In this document: in pieces, positions 60,585 to 64,000 of the stretch
Layout: every line of letters begins with the position of its first letter
Position numbering within the stretch: the stretch's first letter is position 1
Source: Gonapodya prolifera JEL478
Lineage: Eukaryota; Monoblepharomycota; Monoblepharidomycetes; Monoblepharidales; Gonapodyaceae
Direction: 5' to 3'
Assembly: GCA_001574975.1 (NCBI GenBank)
Contig: KQ965758.1
Location: forward strand, 4,763 to 68,762
DNA length: 64,000 nucleotides
The notes under the pieces: generated by a model
What the model saw: the letters and a program-made list of their open reading frames with translations, nothing else
Told to the model about the DNA's origin: nothing
Databases searched by the model: none
Made by a program: the position numbers and the translations under genes

Positions 60585-61056
60585 TGAGTTACGAGTGTGG
60601 AATCAATCAATCTGTTCGATGTCGACCGGAACAGTAAGAAAACAGAAACCGGCGGATTTGAAGACAGCGACGCGTACTTATGGTAGAGCGATAAATGTGG
60701 GATAGAAGTGTTCGGAATGCAGATGCCACGCTTGACAGTCACAGACCGGATGTTCGGAATCCCGCTTGGTTGGTTTCACAGAATATTCTCGACAGACCAC
60801 TGCCTTGGCTCAGACGCCGAAAGAAGAGGTTGCGCGGAGGGCTCAGACGCCAACAACGCGGTGCGGACTCAGGTGACTCCCGAATGTATTTTTCGCAAAC
60901 ACTTTGCCACCCTCTAATTCAGCCGATGCTCCTGTGCCGCTTGACCGAAGCAGCCTCCCAAAAACAACAATGGCGACATTTCCTCTTTTTTTTTTCTCTT
61001 TTGAGTCAAGTAGTGCACATATCAACAATGAAATCTCACATCACATCGCAATAAAT
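60585..61056. other. Intergenic region upstream of bZIP
   Basis: About 470 bp with a T-rich run near 60988-61003. It should hold the bZIP promoter and the 3' end of the SH3-protein gene. I see no other feature. Confidence 0.4.
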
Positions 61057-63289
61057 CTAATTTGTCGTCACTCCTGTCGGCTTTTCACCATCTGAGGCAT
61101 GTGCGGGGGCTTCTCTAAGATCTCTGCTCTCCGATTCCAGCAGGACGGTTGGGTCCTTCCTAACAACAGAGTTGATTTGAAACTCTGATTGTGGGGGCAG
61201 GAGAGATCCCATCGGTAAACTAGAGAACCCAGAGAGGGGCAAGGGACTCCGGAACGACGCCGTGCGAAGTTGCGTGCCTGTGTACAAGGAGTGAGACCGG
61301 AGGTCGCCAACAAGCAGATGAGGCTCCGAAACAATAGAAAGCGGGAAGAATCTATTGCAAGGAAAGTTGTTAGTTTGCATGGTCAAGTCAACAATCCACA
61401 CGAGAACACCAACCCTGCAGTTCCCCTGCTTTCGTTGACGCCTGACAGCCACCCATCAGGGAAGAGCCACCGGCACAACAACATGTCTCCTGGATTCACC
61501 TCGACTTCATCGAGCTGAGTTGGAACTGAGAAATAAACAGGTAAACGGCCGGACACTTCATACACAAGTCAAATAAAACTCACCAAATTGATGCGCGGCT
61601 TGCATCCTCTTGTTAATTTCCACTTCCGATCCTCCAATACTTGCCGAACCCGTGAATGATAGCGACGGCACTTGGGACTCTGGCAGTGTGCTCGAGGAGG
61701 TGCACACTGTACCACTTTCCGTGCTTCCTGGCGATAAGGGCGCAGAAAACGAATCCTTGTACATGGGGGGTTGGCCTTTTACATCACCAAAGTTGACGCC
61801 AGGCGTTCCCACAGCAAGGTATTGCACGGGGTGCATCTGCTGCACCTGCTGGACCACTGGATACTGAGCCGGTACAGGAACGATTTGCTGTGTCCCATCC
61901 ATGGCAGTGTGGATAACAAAGGGTCCTTGGTAGCCAAGCGGGGTGACACCAGGAAGTACCGTCGGAGATGCCGGAGTCGATGAGACTTTCCCAGAGCCGG
62001 ACGATGAAGAGAGAGTCTCCACCAGGGGAAGAGTCAAATGAGATGAGGGCATTGTAGGAGAGGATGCCGTCGCGCCGTTCGAAGGGGCTGCTTTTGGCGC
62101 TTCCGTCGTGATGACGATGGTTCTATCAGAAGGAATTTCCAAAATTCTCAGATGACCCATTCGCCATTGAATGAGTCGAGTACTCACGTAGTGGGAGGGG
62201 GCTTCTTGTTTCGCCTTATGCGTATCACTATGAAGCCTGCATACAATTCCAACGATCAGACGGTGTGTCGACAGCACAAGACCAGGTTACGCTCACCAAT
62301 CAGAAGACCAGCCACGGCAGCACCACCTGCAACACCACCAGCAATCGCGGTAACGTTTGGACCTGTGCCGCTCCCGCTCAACCCGGTGGGACAGTTTGCA
62401 GCAGATTGGCGCCGTTCCAAATGGCGCAGACCCGCAGGAGGGTTCGCCAACGACGGGTCGTGCGACTCGGGGTAGGAGCGACGCGAGTTGCCGAGGCACG
62501 ATCTCGTAGAGATACTGCAGGTGCGTCTGCAGGCGAGTTCGATGTTTCACTTGGGTGCCTGACGGACTTCAAAGCCACCATCATCCGCTTACCCGACTGG
62601 GCACACGAGGCCACTTCCATCAGTGGGATCTGTCCCGCAACATTGAGATACCGTGGTGTCAATACAGCCTGCGCCGCATATGGTGGAAGAGTTTCCGCAG
62701 TTTGCAGCACATGCTGTGCCGCCGTTGGTACACTTTTGGCTGGATTCGAATCCCGACAATCAATCACAAGTACAGTCTTTTTGGGGGCACATTTAACTCA
62801 CTCAGAATTGCAATATGTGCCGGAAGCTCCGCAACAAATGGTGTTTTTCGGTGCACACGCGCTGCCACCTGTGAGACAATGTCAGGGAGGAGGGGCGAGT
62901 GGAAACGGCAGCACAAACACACATAAATTGGGAAGATTCGGGTCCTTGCAGCTCAGACTCGCCGATGCCGTCGTTGTCGGCGAGGTTGGACAATCACGTC
63001 GTGCAAGTTGGATGTAAAAATCTCGTTCGAGGACGCCTTGCAACATCACAGAGCAGAACTGCTCAGCAAAAGTTCCACCAATCAAGTTCAGGAATAAAAT
63101 TTACCAGCTGGTCTCGACAATCCCGCTGGAGTGGCCCACATCCCTTCCTTGTTCGATGGAGAGGAGCGCACCAATCCTCCGACTTCGGTAAGTCAATAAA
63201 AACTCAGGTGAGATGCTTCACAGAAGTCTTGTTGATGTGCACCACTCACCCACGAAGGCCACAAGCAAAGTGAGAAGGGCCTTGGCCAT
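61057..63289 (-). CDS. Receptor-like protein: signal peptide, Cys-rich ectodomain, TM helix, cytosolic SH3
   Basis: Minus strand, start 63289. Exon 1 encodes a signal-peptide core (MAKALLTLLVAFVG). Exons between ~63190 and 62400 encode Cys-rich modules such as ACAPKNTICCGASGTYCN and CTNGGTACAANCGNSSTICG. A Gly/Ala/Val-rich membrane helix (AIAGGVAGGAAVAGLLIG) is followed by a basic stop-transfer (FIVIRIRRNKKPPPTT). A ~190-residue Pro/Ser/Gln-rich linker then leads to an SH3 domain (TQLDEVEVNPGDMLL..DGWLSGVNESRGTAGLVF) and a Ser-rich tail ending at 61057. The layout fits a cell-surface protein that scaffolds Pro-rich partners inside the cell. Exon edges in the ectodomain are approximate. The ligand and partners are unknown. 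Confidence 0.68.
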
Positions 63290-63743
63290 TTCTTGGAAGT
63301 CTTGAAGCAAATCCCGTTTCGAGTGGCAAGAGCAGAAAACGGCGCTCCAATCCTTTCTTTATCTTTCCCCGCGTTCGAGAAAAGGTCCTGATGTGTGTCT
63401 GTTCTCCAACGAACTGTTCCCTCCTCCGAACAGAGAACACCCTGGCAAATATATAATTCCGCGATAATATAACTGGTTCACCCTGCATTTTCCAGCAACT
63501 GTAGCCATCAAGAAATTTCTTCTTCCTTTCAACTCCAGCTAATTCTGATTAGTGTAAACGATTCACGGGCCTGGCACTGCTGGCACTGGCATGGCGCATC
63601 AAGGTTCAGCTGAACTGTGGAGAATTGTGGAGAAAAAACGCGTAATTTAATTGTAAGTGATGGTGTTACTGTAAAGAAAGGAATGTGGGGCGAAGAAAGA
63701 GGTGAACTGAACTTCCTCCCAAAAGCAACAACCTTCAAATCAA
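63290..63743. promoter_or_regulatory. Divergent intergenic region
   Basis: This 454-bp segment separates the divergent SH3-protein and 63744 genes and must contain both promoters. A GGCACTGCTGGCACTGGCA repeat occurs near 63572-63590. No TATA box could be assigned. Confidence 0.35.
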
Positions 63744-64000
63744 ATGTCAACGCGACGCGAACGAAGCGACCCCAAGGATGCCGAGGAATTAGATGACACT
63801 CATGGAAACGGAAAGCTGTCCAGGTCGGGAGCTGATGCCTTTAATGGGGACGACCGTGTAGCGAAGAAGAGGAGAGTTGATAAGAGCGACGGAAGAGAAG
63901 CTACCACAACGGGTCACAACGGGACGCCAAAAGAAGATTCGGTGCATGCAAAATCGTCTCTACCTGGTGGAGGAGGCTCGAATGCCCAACAAGAGACAAA
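63744..64000 (+). CDS. 5' part of a hydrophilic, probably nuclear protein (truncated by window)
   Basis: An ATG at 63744 opens a frame that stays open to the window end (85 codons). The encoded sequence is Asp/Glu/Lys/Ser-rich and contains a KKRRVD cluster that resembles a nuclear localisation signal, plus a GGGGSN stretch. No domain is visible in this part, so the product cannot be named. It runs off the right edge. Confidence 0.5.
   Translation, partial: MSTRRERSDPKDAEELDDTHGNGKLSRSGADAFNGDDRVAKKRRVDKSDGREATTTGHNGTPKEDSVHAKSSLPGGGGSNAQQET

Noticed and set aside
62741-62756. GGATTCGAATCC, resembling a tRNA B box
   Set aside because: No matching A box, acceptor stem or anticodon arm at the right distance; it lies within the Cys-rich gene.

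Overview
The window looks like genomic DNA of a zoosporic (flagellated) fungus, most plausibly a chytrid. The reasoning is inference from gene content. Genes are compact, with many 55-90 bp GT-AG introns. The proteins are eukaryotic and fungal in style (HUT1 nucleotide-sugar transporter, HDEL-type PDI, NOT4, bZIP, a fungal TPR protein). They sit beside a complete axonemal dynein heavy chain, which is only expected in an organism with a motile cilium. No bacterial operon, CRISPR array or phage signature is present.

Layout. (1) 1-5.7 kb is transposon-derived. Three copies of a ~180 bp repeat (two of them inverted around a 2.2 kb unit) lie with decayed minus-strand ORFs and a Tc1/mariner-type transposase remnant. 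(2) 5.7-14.7 kb holds a tandem pair of HUT1 transporters, a ten-exon protein disulfide isomerase on the minus strand, and a nine-exon seven-transmembrane protein with a C-terminal RGS domain. Two diverged copies of a ~160-200 bp element with a GACGTCATC core lie upstream of PDI and of the 7TM-RGS gene. (3) 15.0-20.7 kb is strikingly GC-rich. It contains a divergent pair (a VOC/glyoxalase-fold protein and proteasome subunit alpha-6) plus two copies of an unclassified GC-rich repeat and long G-runs, all inside introns. (4) 21.1-33.96 kb carries a TPR-type protein, SPF30, SPO11 with a long N-terminal extension, a METTL24/FkbM-like membrane methyltransferase, an unrecognised membrane protein, a tristetraprolin-type tandem CCCH protein and a FAM210-type mitochondrial protein. 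(5) 34.1-47.7 kb is one gene for a DNAH7/3/12-type inner-arm dynein heavy chain with an EF-hand loop. (6) 47.8-54.0 kb is an unusually long NOT4/CNOT4 E3 ligase, convergent with the dynein. (7) 54.3-64 kb carries a START-like hypothetical, a cationic amino-acid transporter with a Cys-rich loop, a bZIP factor lacking the usual Asn, a signal-peptide/Cys-rich/TM/SH3 protein, and the 5' end of a nuclear-type protein.

The genes do not form an operon-like pathway. Recurrent themes are the secretory pathway (HUT1 pair, PDI), membrane signalling (7TM-RGS, SH3 receptor-like protein), RNA control (SPF30, TTP, NOT4), meiosis (SPO11) and motility (dynein). Splice models given with a frame-consistent total length (HUT1 x2, PDI, 7TM-RGS, PSMA1, SPF30, SPO11, CCCH, bZIP) were joined by hand. 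The others are approximate at exon edges.
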